Origin: Anarhynchus alexandrinus | Lineage: Eukaryota > Chordata > Aves > Charadriiformes > Charadriidae | Assembly: GCA_008711295.1 (NCBI GenBank) | Contig: VUYV01000044.1 | Span: forward strand, 4,141,723 to 4,205,722 | Length of the DNA stretch: 64,000 nucleotides | Reading direction: 5' to 3' | Shown here: piece by piece, positions 37,385 through 49,520 of the stretch | How the letters are laid out: each line of letters opens with the position of its first letter | How positions within the stretch are numbered: position 1 is the stretch's first letter | Notes under the pieces: generated by a model | Told to the model about the DNA's origin: nothing | The model's input: the letters and a program-made list of their open reading frames with translations, nothing else | Database searches by the model: none | Made by a program: the position numbers and the translations under genes

Positions 37385-40300
37385 ATCTGAACCCAAGCAC
37401 ACCCTGCGAATGATGTTAGGGGAGCTGCTGCACCAGCTCATGCCTGAAACAACTTCTTAAAATAACCCCTGCATTTTTCTGCTAAAAACTCTCTTTTGGG
37501 GGGCAGCTTAACATCTAACAAAGAGGAAAACAGAAATCACCTGGTAGAGATTTCCCAGGCTTCTCCTGACAAGACACTGTATTTGTGTCTCTCGGAGGGA
37601 GAGCAAAGCATTATCCACTCTCGTTACTTCTGCTTTTCCACTGCTTGCTTGATACGAGCAGCTTTAATGAAGATGAAAGAAAATAAATTGGTTCATACAA
37701 AAGCTACTGGATCCATCCTAGAGCTGTCTCTGGCAAAGCAGCCGGAAAACTGGCAGAAGGAGCTCCACGAGGACTTTATGTAAGTTCTGGCAATCCCTGG
37801 CTGCTAAATTTCCCCCCTCGTGGAGGTGCAGCTTGGAAACAGAGGGCTCCTTCCAACCTCCTGGTCCTCTGCCAGACCCAGCTCAGCTGAATCAGTGGTT
37901 CTGGCACTCTGCTTAAACAACCGTAAGGAAATTAGCTGGGGTGTTTTAACGGGAGGCTCTTTCCCTTTTACTAGAGAAAGGAAACTCGGCATCCCGCGGT
38001 GTTGAGGGATTGAGGTCTGGAGCTTCTGGAGTCCCCCTTTCCGGTTTTCTTTCCCCATACGTCTCAGTTGATCCAGCACACGGGTTTCAGTGCTATTTTG
38101 TAATTTCTCTATTAACATGTAATCAAAAGCAGGAAGGGAGGTCAAGAAGAAAATAAGAGCTAGGGGAATTTAGTTGAATTATTGTAAGCACTAGAGGCTT
38201 CCTCAGAAGCGTTAAAATCACGCAAAAAATATTTTAACTTCATCTGTAATAATGTGGAATGTACTTTCATTGCTGTCCTTTTAGTATAATGGTATTAGCA
38301 GACTGAGGTAATATTTGAAATATTTATGACCAAGAGGTTGCCCGAATATGTTGCATTCATGTAATAAAGGGCTCTGTTTGACATGGATTAATGCTCATGT
38401 AAATATTGTATATTGAATGTTTTTGTAAATATTTCCTTGCTCATTCTACATGCGGTTTTATGCAATTTTTAATGGAACCATCAAAAATGTTTACAAATCT
38501 GCTTCTGAAATGGCAGGTTTTGATGTCTTAATTTTCCCATGAAGTATGGTTGGCCTTCATTAGAATTCAGGATTTTAAGACTCTTGGTTATAATCCCTCT
38601 GTAATTTACATGGAGCTTAAAGCTAATAAACAAAATCTTTACTATATGGTCTCTCTGAGAACACAGGGGTTTGTTTGTCTGTTGGTTGGGGTTTTTTTTT
38701 AAATCTGAGTATTTCCGCTCTGCGCAGGGGATGTGCTGTGGCAGAACTGCATAATGAAAAGTCAATTTGATTATGTACTGCAGATGTGCAGAACAGTTTG
38801 AAAGAAATTGTAGCAGAAACAATAAAGATTTCGTAGACTAGCAGAGCCTGGAGCTAAAGTTTTACTTCTTACTTCCATGGAGGTGATTTGTTTTTGGAAT
38901 AGTGATCACTGCAAGGTTACGAAATAGAAGTGAGGTAGACTTTCACCTCTGGCTCAGCAGCTGAAGTCCGGCCAAAACTAGAGGGGATAGCAATTGCCAC
39001 CTACAGAGATGTGGTTCGATGTATAGGGATTAGCTGGTTTTGGACAAGGCTTTCACAAAAATAAAGCAAACAAACAAAAAAACCCCAACAAACTGTGCAA
39101 GTACTATTAGCAATGACTGGCACCTTTGTCACCTTTACTGTATTATAGGGATGAACTGAAGTCTTCAGTCCCCGAGCTCTGAACTTGCCACTTTTACAGG
39201 CATGCAGTCTAATGAAAGGAAGAAAAAAACCAAACCATTGTATGGGTTTCTCAGCTAAATAACATTTTGGTTAGCAAAGTGTTAATTGTATCAGTTATAC
39301 CAGGACTTGGTCCTGAAAATTGTTAATAATTTTTGTGGAGTACTGAGTACCTCAGGTTATAATTACTTCATTAGTATTTTGGAGTATCTGGCACTTTAGA
39401 AGATTAAAGGCGAGCTGGGTTATCTCCTTGTTTGAAGCATGAAGCATGAAAAGTAGAAGCATGAAAAATACCTCACTTAACCTCCCGGTATACCCAACCT
39501 TTCAAGCTGATAAATGAGATTTTACCTAGATAACTTTCATTAATACTGGATCAGGAGATTTTTGTTATAATGTGTCTCATTGCAGAACCACAGGCACAAC
39601 AAGCACATTAGGGACCACGAAGAGTATCTGATCCTCCCCAAGGACTGCAAAGATAGGGTGACCCAGAAATTCAAAGGCCACAAAGGACTAGAAAATCATC
39701 AGTCTTTACCTTACCTCTGGTACCATTTGTAAAAAAAAAAAATAGAATCTTATTTTTGAAAAAGATTATCATAATGCATTTCATGTTCTTGAGTATGTGA
39801 GTGTGCCAGAGAATGTGGCAAAGTGGGGAAGGGGTGAACTGATTTCATGCTGACTTGAATTTTTATTTTTTTTTTTTAACTTTTGGCAAAATAAGATGGA
39901 AAAGTGTTGTTCCAGGGTAGCTGAAAAAGTTTGTTCAACATGAAATGTTTGTTACTGTGTTACTTCTCTTTGAAAAAATGATTAATTCAAAGAAAAGCAC
40001 CTGTGATTTTGAAATGAAAAGTCAAAACACTTCAGTTAGAAGTCAAAATAAAACATCCCCCTGAAAATTCATTTTTCTGTCAAAACGATTTGCCATACTC
40101 AAACAAGTCAGTGATTTTGATTGCTTTAAGCTTGTGTTTTCTAAATATTCATTATTACTACTCATATCATCTTCAATGATTAGTCAGCCCATCATTTTCT
40201 CCAACAAAATACTTCAGAATTCAGAATTGCCTTCGAGGATATTTTAAAAATATACCTGATCTTTAGATTAAATTTGTCTTCACTCTTCATAATCTTTGCC

Positions 40301-41572
40301 AGCAAAGCTAAAAGATCTCTACTCTCAAATTTATTTCCATGAGTTAGTGCATATCAGTTATCATGTCACATTTTGTCTTGTCTTTCTCCTAAGTTCAGCT
40401 TCTAATAATATAAATGATATAACTAATTTATTTAATTTCTTGATTAGTTCTGTGGCCTTCATTGAACTTTTTCTAGCACTCATGCTCTTTCCAGTCATGG
40501 ATGTCAGAACAGGACAGCATTCCAGCTCTTGAAAATACCAGTATTTACAAATAGAAGTACTATCAACATTCTCTTTCTTTTACTTGACATTCCTCTTGTC
40601 TACAAATTCAAGATTTTAAAGTGCACCATTTTATCTGTAATTTACATTTAGCTGTAATCCTACCAAAAAGAAATCAAGTATTTTTAACAAGATCTGAGTC
40701 CCAAGAAATTATGTGACTTGATGCTAATTATATTTAGTCTTTTCATTCTTCATTGTTGCAGCCCAAGGTTAGGTCCAGTACTATGTCCAGTAATTAACAG
40801 AACTATAACTAGATGATTTCATCAAGGAAACCCCAAGAATTTGTGATCAGTCAGTTTTCCAATATTTAACTCGAATTTAAAATAGCTGTTGAGAAAGCTC
40901 TTCAGTCTCTTGAAGACATTTGAGTGTATCTCTTTATTTAAATTAGAATGCTTTGCTTTAGTAATTCTTGTCCTGACGTGTTCCTTTGTTATCGATGTTT
41001 CTACTTCAACCACAACATCACAATGGGAATACTCCTTATTCCAAGCCTTATTCCATAGTAGATAATTTATATTTATTAATACTTTGTTTTCTCTTCCTCA
41101 TAATTTACATTATTAAAAAACAAACCAAAAACAACAACTACATAAAGAAAAATTAAAAAACATGGGAAGTAACTAAGTTCACATTTGCTTATTATTTTCT
41201 CTGAGGTTTTTCTATTATGATTTTGTCAGCTGGTCTTTTTCACAGAGAAGAAGCAGTTTTAACTTTTCTCTGGAAAAACCCAGTAAATATTCTCTGAATA
41301 TTTAGAGATCTCAAAACCAGATCTGAGTGCAGGCTGGGCTATATCGACATAGAACTTCACCAAGCCAGGAAAGCTGTGGCTGTAGCTTGCAATTGCTCTG
41401 GGATCCTAATACGCGATTCTGAAATTTCTGTAGACTGCAAATAGGAAGGGGCAGATATGTAACTATATTGTTTGATGTTGAAATTATGTAGCCCTCTTTC
41501 TAAACGTTGGCACAAAATTCTTAATGCCATGGAGACAATCTTTTTCATAAGCCATGAAAGACATTTTTAATT
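37385..41572. other. AT-rich non-coding DNA with one exon-like frame
   Basis: A frame at 37507-37779 is flanked by AG and GTAAGT (see findings), but it is not supported as a gene. At 38160-38480 the sequence is non-repetitive and has two TGTAAATA elements (38398-38405 and 38424-38431), which match both the Pumilio RNA site and a forkhead DNA site. An A/C-only tract lies at 39067-39093, a G/T-rich run at about 38666-38700, and a GAAGCATG triplication at about 39435-39462. Nothing else was recognised. Confidence 0.6.
39067..39093 (+). repeat. A/C-only low-complexity tract
   Basis: Twenty-seven consecutive bases are A or C, beginning with CAAA repeats and continuing through a poly-A run and CCCC. 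It has the same composition as the tracts at 1241, 13895 and 41573. Confidence 0.75.
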
Positions 41573-41659
41573 AAAAACAAACAAACAAAAAAAACCCCAA
41601 CCAACCAAACAAAAAACCTCCAAAATCAAAACACCAAACCAAAAAAGAAAAAACACAAC
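41573..41659 (+). repeat. 87-nt A/C-rich low-complexity tract
   Basis: Of 87 bases only two are T (41619 and 41626) and one is G (41647). The rest are A and C in AAAC, CCAA and AACC patterns. It is the largest of four such tracts in the window, all strand-asymmetric in the same direction. It probably arose from an AAAC/AACC simple repeat that has decayed. Confidence 0.85.
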
Positions 41660-43020
41660 TTTTTGCCTGATTGTATAACAGTGAAATTTTTAGGGATTAT
41701 GGGTTGTTTTTTTTTTCAGTTGATCTGACATTAGTAGGAGAACAGATCTTTGGTCTGATAAACCATGAAGGTGTTCTTGCTACTGTTACATCCTCATGTG
41801 ACAAAGGCGACTTGTGAGGGGGATTAATGAATGAATTTACTGACAGAACAGGCAGTATCATTTCCCCCAGAGATCTTCTGATCTATAGTATAATGTCGTT
41901 GTGGTTACTTTTATGGTATTACATCACTGTGGTTATGGTTCTTCTGTTTAAGTGGGACCAGTTGCTTTGCTCCTAATGGACAGCTGCTGAAAGAATTGCC
42001 TGATTTTCCTTTCAGAGTGGAGAGAATGGCTTAGAAATGTACCAAAAGCAAAGAAAGGTCAATTGAAATGCAAAATGTAACACCCATGAACCTCAGCTAT
42101 TAGACTGGTAGGCACCAGTAATGGAAAGCACTTTGACTCCAAGGGGTAAGAGTATCCCACCCTTTCTCTTGACCCTGTTTAAGTCAACAAGACTTTCTCC
42201 AGAGTACTTGCGTGTTTGGGCTCCTCTATTACGAGTTCAGGTGAGAGAAGGTTTAAACTGGGTCTCCGTCTGGACATTCAATAATCTGTTCAGTAAAGCT
42301 GCATGATATTTTCCTGGGGGTCTCCGTCAAACTTCTGCCATAGTTAAGCCTGTTTGTATAAAGCATTGAATGAGCTGAAGAAAAGTACACTTTTATAACC
42401 TGACATTTCCCAGAATGGGACGGTCCTTTCCTTTTACTTTGTATAAACAAACATCTAAGTAGAACTTCTGGGGCAGGATTTCATCCCACAGGATCCTTGT
42501 GGTTGGGCTCTCTTTGAGAAGAGGGAGCTGTGAATTTCAATCTCGAACATAAAGAGCGATAGAACCTGCACCACGTGTTGAGCACCAGCTCTTCATGGGA
42601 CAACAGCCGGGTCCCAGGCACCGCCTTTAGTTTCAGAGCAGAGATTACTGTATTTTTTTTGTTGGGAAGTCTGAATCCCTTGCTCTAATAATTTGATGCA
42701 TGTATTAAGGAATCCTATTAAGGAGCCAAAACAGCTAGAAAGGCATTTTTTTAGTTTAGCATCACTTGGAATTAAGATTTTATGTTGTATGTACTTGTAG
42801 CTGCCTATTTCTAATTTTATGCCCAAATGCCTAATCTTAAAGGCTTTTCTCTGATGTAATGCAAAGGGTGTTTGATAGCGAGACCAAGCTGAGATGGGAT
42901 GAAACCAGTGAGCTCCAGGTGCTTTATCTCTTCACAGGGATGAAACACGAGCCCAAGTGGGGTGCACAGGGTCCCCCGCAAGCTTCACTGGTGTGGGTAG
43001 GAAGGTGAGCGCTGGGGAGA
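41660..43020. other. Non-coding DNA, no gene seen
   Basis: No frame exceeds 77 codons. At 42231-42247 the sequence 'cgagttcaggtgagaga' matches a splice donor, but upstream there is no good exon. No repeat or RNA gene was recognised. Confidence 0.6.
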
Positions 43021-43104
43021 GCCTCAGGTGTGGGCGCTGGTGTTGCCAGGGGTAGATCTGCCTCAGGTGTGGGCGCTGGTGTTGCTGAGGGTAGATCTGC
43101 CTCA
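43021..43104 (+). repeat. 39-bp minisatellite, about 2.2 copies
   Basis: The unit starts 'gcctcaggtgtgggcgctgg' and ends 'gggtagatct'. Copies lie at 43021-43059 and 43060-43098, with three mismatches, and a partial third start at 43099. The unit is GC-rich and its period is divisible by three, so frames on both strands stay open (APTPEADLP on the minus strand). This explains the 127- and 71-codon frames here without needing a gene. Confidence 0.9.
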
Positions 43105-44917
43105 CGGGCACAAAGCAGCTTCCCTGCCCCCCTACTCAAGAAAAAGCAAGAGCCAGGCAGTCCCAGACCAGCACCACACGAAACAGATAGCCGCAGGCAG
43201 TATTCTGATAGGCTTTTTCATATTGATGAGTACAAGGCAAAAGTACCCCTTTGGGTTTTCACGGGTCTATGCACGGAATAACGTATTTCTCAAGAAGGGT
43301 AGGAGTTTTAAAGCCTCTTCCCTGAATTCTCTGTTCAGCTTCATGAACTTCACCTTTGAAGCTCGTTATATCTTAACATATTACACCGGTCACACACTTA
43401 ACTTGTTCTGAATTTTTCCAATTGTTTTCTTGCATGTGGCTTAACAGTGACTAGATAAAGCTGAACCTCCTTCCATAAATCTTTAATTATAACCAGTGGG
43501 GTTTCTCTCTTTATAGCTGCTTCTGTTTCCTTAATAGGTGGTATTATTAAATTAGATTTTATTCCATTTTTTTCAATTATAAATAAGTGTTCCTAAGAAA
43601 CAGGTTAACTAGCAAATGAGCACATTAATATTTGCTGTGATCATGCATGAAAGCAACCTTTTTCACAACCAGGATTCTGAAAAAGATGCATGTAATAACT
43701 TGTTTTCTTCATTAATATAAACTTGAGGTAGTTCATTCTTTCTCTTATGAAGAAAGAAAATGACTTAAACAGTAGTTTTCTCACTGAAGCGGTCAGCTAT
43801 CAGAGTTAACACAGTTCTACAGATGACTTGACTTTATTTTTTTAAATGCATAAGAAGGCTGTCCATTTCCAACTTAGACATAGCAAATGTTTGCCTTATT
43901 TAAAATCAAGAAAAGGAAATACATTCCATTTTCTTCTCCTTCCTCTCCCAGAACTATTTTTGGTGGAAGCTAAACGCTAATTATTTTATTTTGTATGTCT
44001 TTGTATCAGTGCATTATATAGGCAAAATGAGCAAAGAAAGGAGACATTTCAGCAGGAAAAATAACATTTTAAAATGAGGTTTTATACCTTGAAATATGAG
44101 AGCTTATTTATAGCTGACCGGAGTAGTTTGGGGTGAGGGGAAACTGGGGATGGAAGTTAATGTATGAATTCCAGAAAGCCCACAGAAAATGCCAGCCCTC
44201 ACTGATGTCAGGCATGCAGTCTGTCAAATAAGGGAAATAATGTTCATCTTCCTCTCTGTGATGGCTAATTGGTGACTCACAAACACACACCAAAATGTCA
44301 TGTTCAGATTGTTTGTATGACATGATGATTTCCGTAGTTCATCTGACTGCTGTGCTTTAAGGGAGTTTGGGTCATTTTAGCTGCTCAGAGACAAGATGGG
44401 ATGATGCTCTTCCTTACAGACCCAAGAAACAAAAGGCAATGAGTTTGTCACTGCGGGGTCATTTAAGAACATGCCTAACCAACACTCACTGTGGTTGGCA
44501 GTGGGGGCAGATGGCAGATACAAAATCTTATCGGACAAGCAAGTTACACGGAGGTAGAGGTGACAAACCCCTGTAAATTAGCTGGCACTTCTCACCACTC
44601 CAAGGGAAGAGAGAAGATTATTTTTTTTTTTTTAAAAAAAAAGGTTTTATAGGGAAAGTATTAGGGAGATATTCCTTGCGAAAGGAATGGGTTGTATAAC
44701 CATGGACGCCTTGTATTTGTCTTTGGCATTTCCCCCAGCTCAGCCAGGGCCTACTGCCTCTAATACTGTGAGCCTTGTGAGCTTCATGCTCTGCACCTAG
44801 TCCTGTGAAGCACATTGGATTATCCCAAATGACATTTTAGACAGAGGTAATTTAGCACACAAGTAAAAGAAAGGAGGCACAGGCAGACTAGGCTTCATCT
44901 TGGGCAAAACTACTGAG
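43105..44917. other. AT-rich non-coding DNA, no gene seen
   Basis: The composition is ordinary, with runs of T/A at about 44621-44643. No frame is recognisable. No transposon fragment was identified. Confidence 0.65.
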
Positions 44918-44977
44918 AACCAGGAACAGCCAGGGAGAACCAGGAACAGCCAGGGAGAACCAGGAACAGCCAGGGAG
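44918..44977 (+). repeat. 20-bp minisatellite, three identical copies
   Basis: The unit 'gaaccaggaacagccaggga' is repeated three times without change at 44918-44937, 44938-44957 and 44958-44977. Because 20 is not a multiple of three, the same repeat reads in all three frames. That explains why several overlapping minus-strand frames here (44797-45106) share Pro/Trp/Phe/Leu-rich peptides. The perfect copies suggest a recent and probably length-polymorphic expansion. Confidence 0.95.
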
Positions 44978-47165
44978 CGGCTGACCAGGGGACCGCTCTG
45001 CAGCTCCTGCTCCCTCTGCTGCCCCGTGAGCAGCCAAGGACCCACCTATCCAGGGGGGTCTCACCTCGGACTGATGTGCCTGATGTCCCTCCAGCCATGA
45101 TGCCACCTCCTTTTCCTGAAACTAGAAAGCCAAGATAGATCTAAGGGCCAGATTCTTGGTTCTGAATCTGATGAGCTGCTGCTTCTTTAGCTGAGCTAAT
45201 TACTTTCTGCTCTCCTTCCTTGGGGAGTGACGTTTGATACAAAGACAACATTGGTGTACAGAAAATTATGCAGTGGCTCCATAGTATATGTACATATATA
45301 TAAATTATAAGTATACTTGACCCTTCTCATGAGAATTACCTCAGACTCATACTTTTCATGCAAATTTTCCCTTTTTGTGACACGTATCATCCTAAAACAC
45401 ATTACCCCTTGACCAGACCAAGGGAACTGTGACATGACTATTTACTAATTGCAGCCATGGTCTTGAGGCACTGAACACCATCCATTCCCATGCAGATAAA
45501 CGGAAGATGCAATATTCAGCATCTCCCCAAATCACCCCCCTTGACCCTGCAATGAATAATTGATGCAAACTCCAAAAATACTGCTATTTCACCAAACCAC
45601 TGGATGTTGCCAGCCTACAATATGCTTGTCTGCATTCTTTGGGGGGGTAGGTATAGCAAGAGGTTAATCACATCATATTTCATTGTCAGAAAATATTTTA
45701 GAGAGGCCCTTTCTTAAGTAGAGTGTCAGTTAAAAGCAGCTTATCAAACCATGAATTTTAAACAGTGAAGCAGAAGAAGAGTGTAAGGGTCAGGCTGTGG
45801 GTTTTTTCCCACTCCCCAAACCATGAAATTAAGAGCCTTATTCCAATTAGTTTAGAAAATGGCTGTCTCTGAGCAAAAGAAATCTAGAATATCTGTGAAA
45901 CTTGTCAAGTTGTTTTACATATTCTGACTGCAACTTCAGGACCATTTTTTATCAAATATTTTCCCCCCACAGTACTGTGCAGTTTTGCCCTAAAGTGCAT
46001 GAATAGCACATATGTGTCACATCACATGCTACATAACACGTGTGAGTATGTCTTGCATATTTAGCTACCAAAAGCTTTTACTCTTTTATATACTGATTCC
46101 CCATTAAATTATGTATGAAGATGATTTTGTGGGGGGAGAAAAAGGAAGAAAATGACTTTTTTTTCAGTGGTGAATTGGAAATATGACATTATGTGTAATT
46201 TATCTCTCTCTTTCAAATAAACTAAACATATTTCTAGATATAAAAGCTTTACTGATAGCTCTTGTTAAAAGCTGAAAATAATTTCAATTCATCATTCCTC
46301 ATCTGCCTTAAAATGAGTTTTCTGTTGCATTAATGGTAGCCAAAAGGGTTTTGCTCAAAATAAGGGGGGGGGAAATAGTTCAGCTTGTCCAAATCTAGCA
46401 GAATGTATGCACAAGTTGACTAATAGAAAACGTCGTTTAACAGCAGAAACAACCAAAGAATGTGCAATCAAATTTTAAGCTTTTATGATGGGCTTAATAC
46501 TAGAGTAGTGGGACACTTACACTAACGCTGCCCTCCTCATTCAGGCTGGGCCAATTACACCTAGAGTTTGTTCTATAATAATAAAACATAAGACCAAATT
46601 TTGTGCTTTTTTTTTTTCCTTTTTAACAAATAATAGAAGAACAAAAGCAATAACCAATACTAGAGAAAAATTTGCTACTATCCTAATGCATCATGTTGGG
46701 CATGTCTCTTAAATACATATAAAATCATGCTAATATAATATGTTGCATCCATCTTCCTCTTGAAGGATTGATTTAAATTAACTTCCCACAATTATTTTTC
46801 TTCTTTATGAGATCATATTCAACTTCTTTTGAGTTCAGATTGCAATCTTTATTTTTTATTTGAAAACAAAACCATAGTCATGACGGAGCCACTTTGAAAT
46901 GTGGAAACCTGAAGTTTCCTGGTTTTGCAGAACAGTAAAGCTCTTGAGATAGAAAATAATGTAACTAACTTATTTTAATTTTTATTTCATTGTTTCAAAT
47001 TATTAAATTAATTTAATTTCTTTTTTATGAGGTTTGTTTTGGATATTTTCTTTTTTTGGAACATAGAGCCTGGAATCATCCCGACCTGGAAACAGAGAGA
47101 GTTAATAGAAAATAGACTTAAATAAGAGATATCTGTGGGTATTTTATCCCAGCACTACTGTATAA

Positions 47166-47198
47166 TTTTATTTATTTATTTTAAACAAACAAACAAAA
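47166..47198 (+). repeat. (TTTA)n/(AAAC)n simple repeat
   Basis: Short TTTA units run directly into AAAC units, giving a T-rich to A-rich switch within 33 bases. This is a common microsatellite type. Confidence 0.8.
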
Positions 47199-48354
47199 CT
47201 ATCAGGTGAGGTGGTTCATTGTTATTTGATCAGTGGTAATTTTGTTATCATCCATATACCCTTAATCAGCATTCTTCCCTGCACATCTCGGTGATCTCAG
47301 TGCCTTCTGCACGTAGCAGGAAAGCCGACTGTCTGTGTCAAGATCATCTGTGGAGTTTTAAGAACAACATTTTGCCCTCAGGCTCTTAACAGTGCATTGA
47401 TTATACAAAAGCGTCTTTCCTTGCCAACCCTCTACACATGCTCTGTTTCATGCTGTAATTAGGAAGCGCTCACCTTTTACCAACAGAGTAGAAAAAGAGG
47501 TATTACCTCTCCCCTATCCACCCCAAACTCCAAAGGAGAGACGTAGTTCTCCGAGCGCTTGGAGTTAAGGAAGTTTGGTTTCCTGTGGGTTTGTGCTTCG
47601 TGGTTCAACTCTCTGGGGTGTGGGAAGAGTTGAGCTCTGGTGGAAAGTTCCTTCCTGTGGCAGTACTGAGGGGGGAACCTCTCATTTACCGACCTGCCCA
47701 GTGGAAGTAGTGTGGCCATAATAACGCTGAGGATGCTCAGAGATATTTGGTTGTAACTAACTAATTGAACAAATTAATGTGGTCAAATTTGGTTGTAATT
47801 AGCCAAGAGATTATAAAGGGAAGGGGATAGAAAGAAGACCTAGGGATGTAATTGGTACTTGTTGTGTTTAGGGACCTGAGCTAAAAATAGAACATGTCGA
47901 TTTGAATCTTTCCCTGATTACGTCAGCTTTGCACACCACAGTGTGGGGTTCGTTCACTCTCCATAGCTTCAGCAAAAAAACCCATCTCTGGACAAGAAAG
48001 GAGCCTAAGCATATGCTTAAAGTTAAGCGTCTGCTTAAAGTGATTTTCTGAATGAAGGATTTATGCTGGTGAATGAGGAATCACTGAAAAATTATGCACG
48101 AGTTTGTCTTTTGGATTTCTTTCCACCATATTTTACACTAACTTTGTTTTGATTGAGATTAATTTCTTGGCTTTTCTGCTAATTTTGAAGACCCAGACTT
48201 CCATTTTGAATAAAGCAGTGGTTCTCTGAACAAACTCCCTTAGCATAATAGTTTTATATGTGTATTTATATATTTTAGGAAAAATACATTCTAATATGAT
48301 TAATTTTTCATTCATGTTAAGGCTGTAAAACTGTCATCACAGAATCTACAGATC

Positions 48355-48645
48355 AGGTGTATTTTATTCTTTATTGAACAATTTAAGGAGAAATGCATTA
48401 ATATTATTCAGAAAGCAATCATAGGCATGCTTTATAGCTCTTTTATACCGATATCAAATGAATTCCCTGACAAGTTAAACACGGTAGCCTTTAATCATAG
48501 GAAACTGCAAGGCACTTCAGCTGCATAAATTAGGGACAATTAACTAAAAAACAAAATGAGTTACACACATGCAGCTCATTATTTTTAATTTGAAATTTTA
48601 TTTATGCTGGAGTCAGTTTCTATCTGATACACCAGATGCCAGGTT
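48355..48645. promoter_or_regulatory. Candidate conserved non-coding element
   Basis: The block is unique in texture, without homopolymers until the poly-A run just after it. It holds 'atgcattaatattattcag', 'gcctttaatcatagg', 'ataaattagggacaattaac' and 'atgcagctcattatttttaa'. These combine ATGCATTA, TTAATCA, AATTA and CAGCTC-type sites. No frame is open. It resembles vertebrate enhancers, but conservation has not been tested. Confidence 0.28.
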
Positions 48646-49470
48646 AAAAAAAAAAAAAGAAGGAATAAAATATTGGCTCTGAAGTCAGGGTAGTGTTCTG
48701 CAGACAAGCAGGACTGGAGCAAGTATATGTTTTGATACTAACATCAAAGCTGAGAAATGCCATGTTTCCTTAAGTGATTTGGGCCCAGTGTCTCTTGATG
48801 AATGCAGAAGCACGCGGTTGCAAGCCAACATGTGATGCTTTTGGTGCATGTCATAAAATCACTTTATCTTCCCCATCTTCTCTCACTTTGTGATCATCTG
48901 TTCTGATGGCTCCTCCATAACTTAGAGTACCTCTGGCTGGAAACTCTCTGGCGTCATCTTTCACTCAGGCATGAAGACGGTAAAGATACTTTTGGTTTGC
49001 CAAGTCTGAGCCTTTTTATCTAAGCACTGGTGCAGGGCACACCAGATTACAGCGCTTGTTGGCAGGTGGGACGCACGGGGCCACATCTGGGGTGTCCCTA
49101 CTCGTACTCCTGGAAAGAATTGATGAGTGCAGCCACTGTCCCAGCCCGCCTCCCCATCACTGCGCTAACTGGAATCAGCCTGAATAGACAATCTGGACCT
49201 TCCTCTGCAGTGATCCATGAAGTTTCCCATGTCTGAATGTCCTCTCTCTTTCGGCCAAGGCTGTGAGCTGCTGGCAAGAGCAAATGTCCAGTGCCAGTCT
49301 TGGCCCAAAATGGCCCCGCAGGGTGGTGTGGACCCAGCCCTCCAGGCTCTCTGCTGGCCGGACACTTTGTACTTCTTGTGGGACACCGCACCAGCATCTA
49401 CAGATTTGAATTTCGGGGGGCAAATCTGTAAGGACACTTACCTAGTTTGATGCTGCCCTGTATTTGGCAA

Positions 49471-49520
49471 GATGTTGAATTTAAAGACCATTCAAGATGT
49501 TGAATTTAAAGACCATTCTG
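49471..49520 (+). repeat. 25-bp tandem duplication
   Basis: The unit starting 'gatgttgaatttaaagacca' occurs at 49471-49495 and again at 49496-49520. The copies match for the first 23 bases and differ in the last two (AA and TG). No N marks the junction. It may be a recent slippage duplication. Confidence 0.9.

Larger units (their letters stand above)
44978..49470. other. Non-coding DNA, no gene seen
   Basis: A GC-richer piece (44978-45115) follows the minisatellite, then AT-rich sequence. A G9 run lies at about 46365 and a TTTA-to-AAAC simple repeat at 47166-47198. Two non-repetitive blocks look like possible conserved elements: about 47281-47475 and 48355-48645. From about 48990 onward GC content rises and five frames stay open together near 49100-49450, a sign of composition rather than coding. 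Confidence 0.6.

Noticed and set aside
42231..42247. Donor-like 'ttcaggtgagag' after an open frame
   Set aside because: The upstream 61-codon frame has no credible acceptor or recognisable product.
44797..45106. Overlapping Pro/Trp/Leu-rich frames
   Set aside because: They are generated by the 20-bp minisatellite, whose period shifts the same repeat through all three frames.
49098..49450. Five overlapping frames of 77-99 codons on both strands
   Set aside because: Simultaneous openness of many frames reflects higher GC content, not coding selection.
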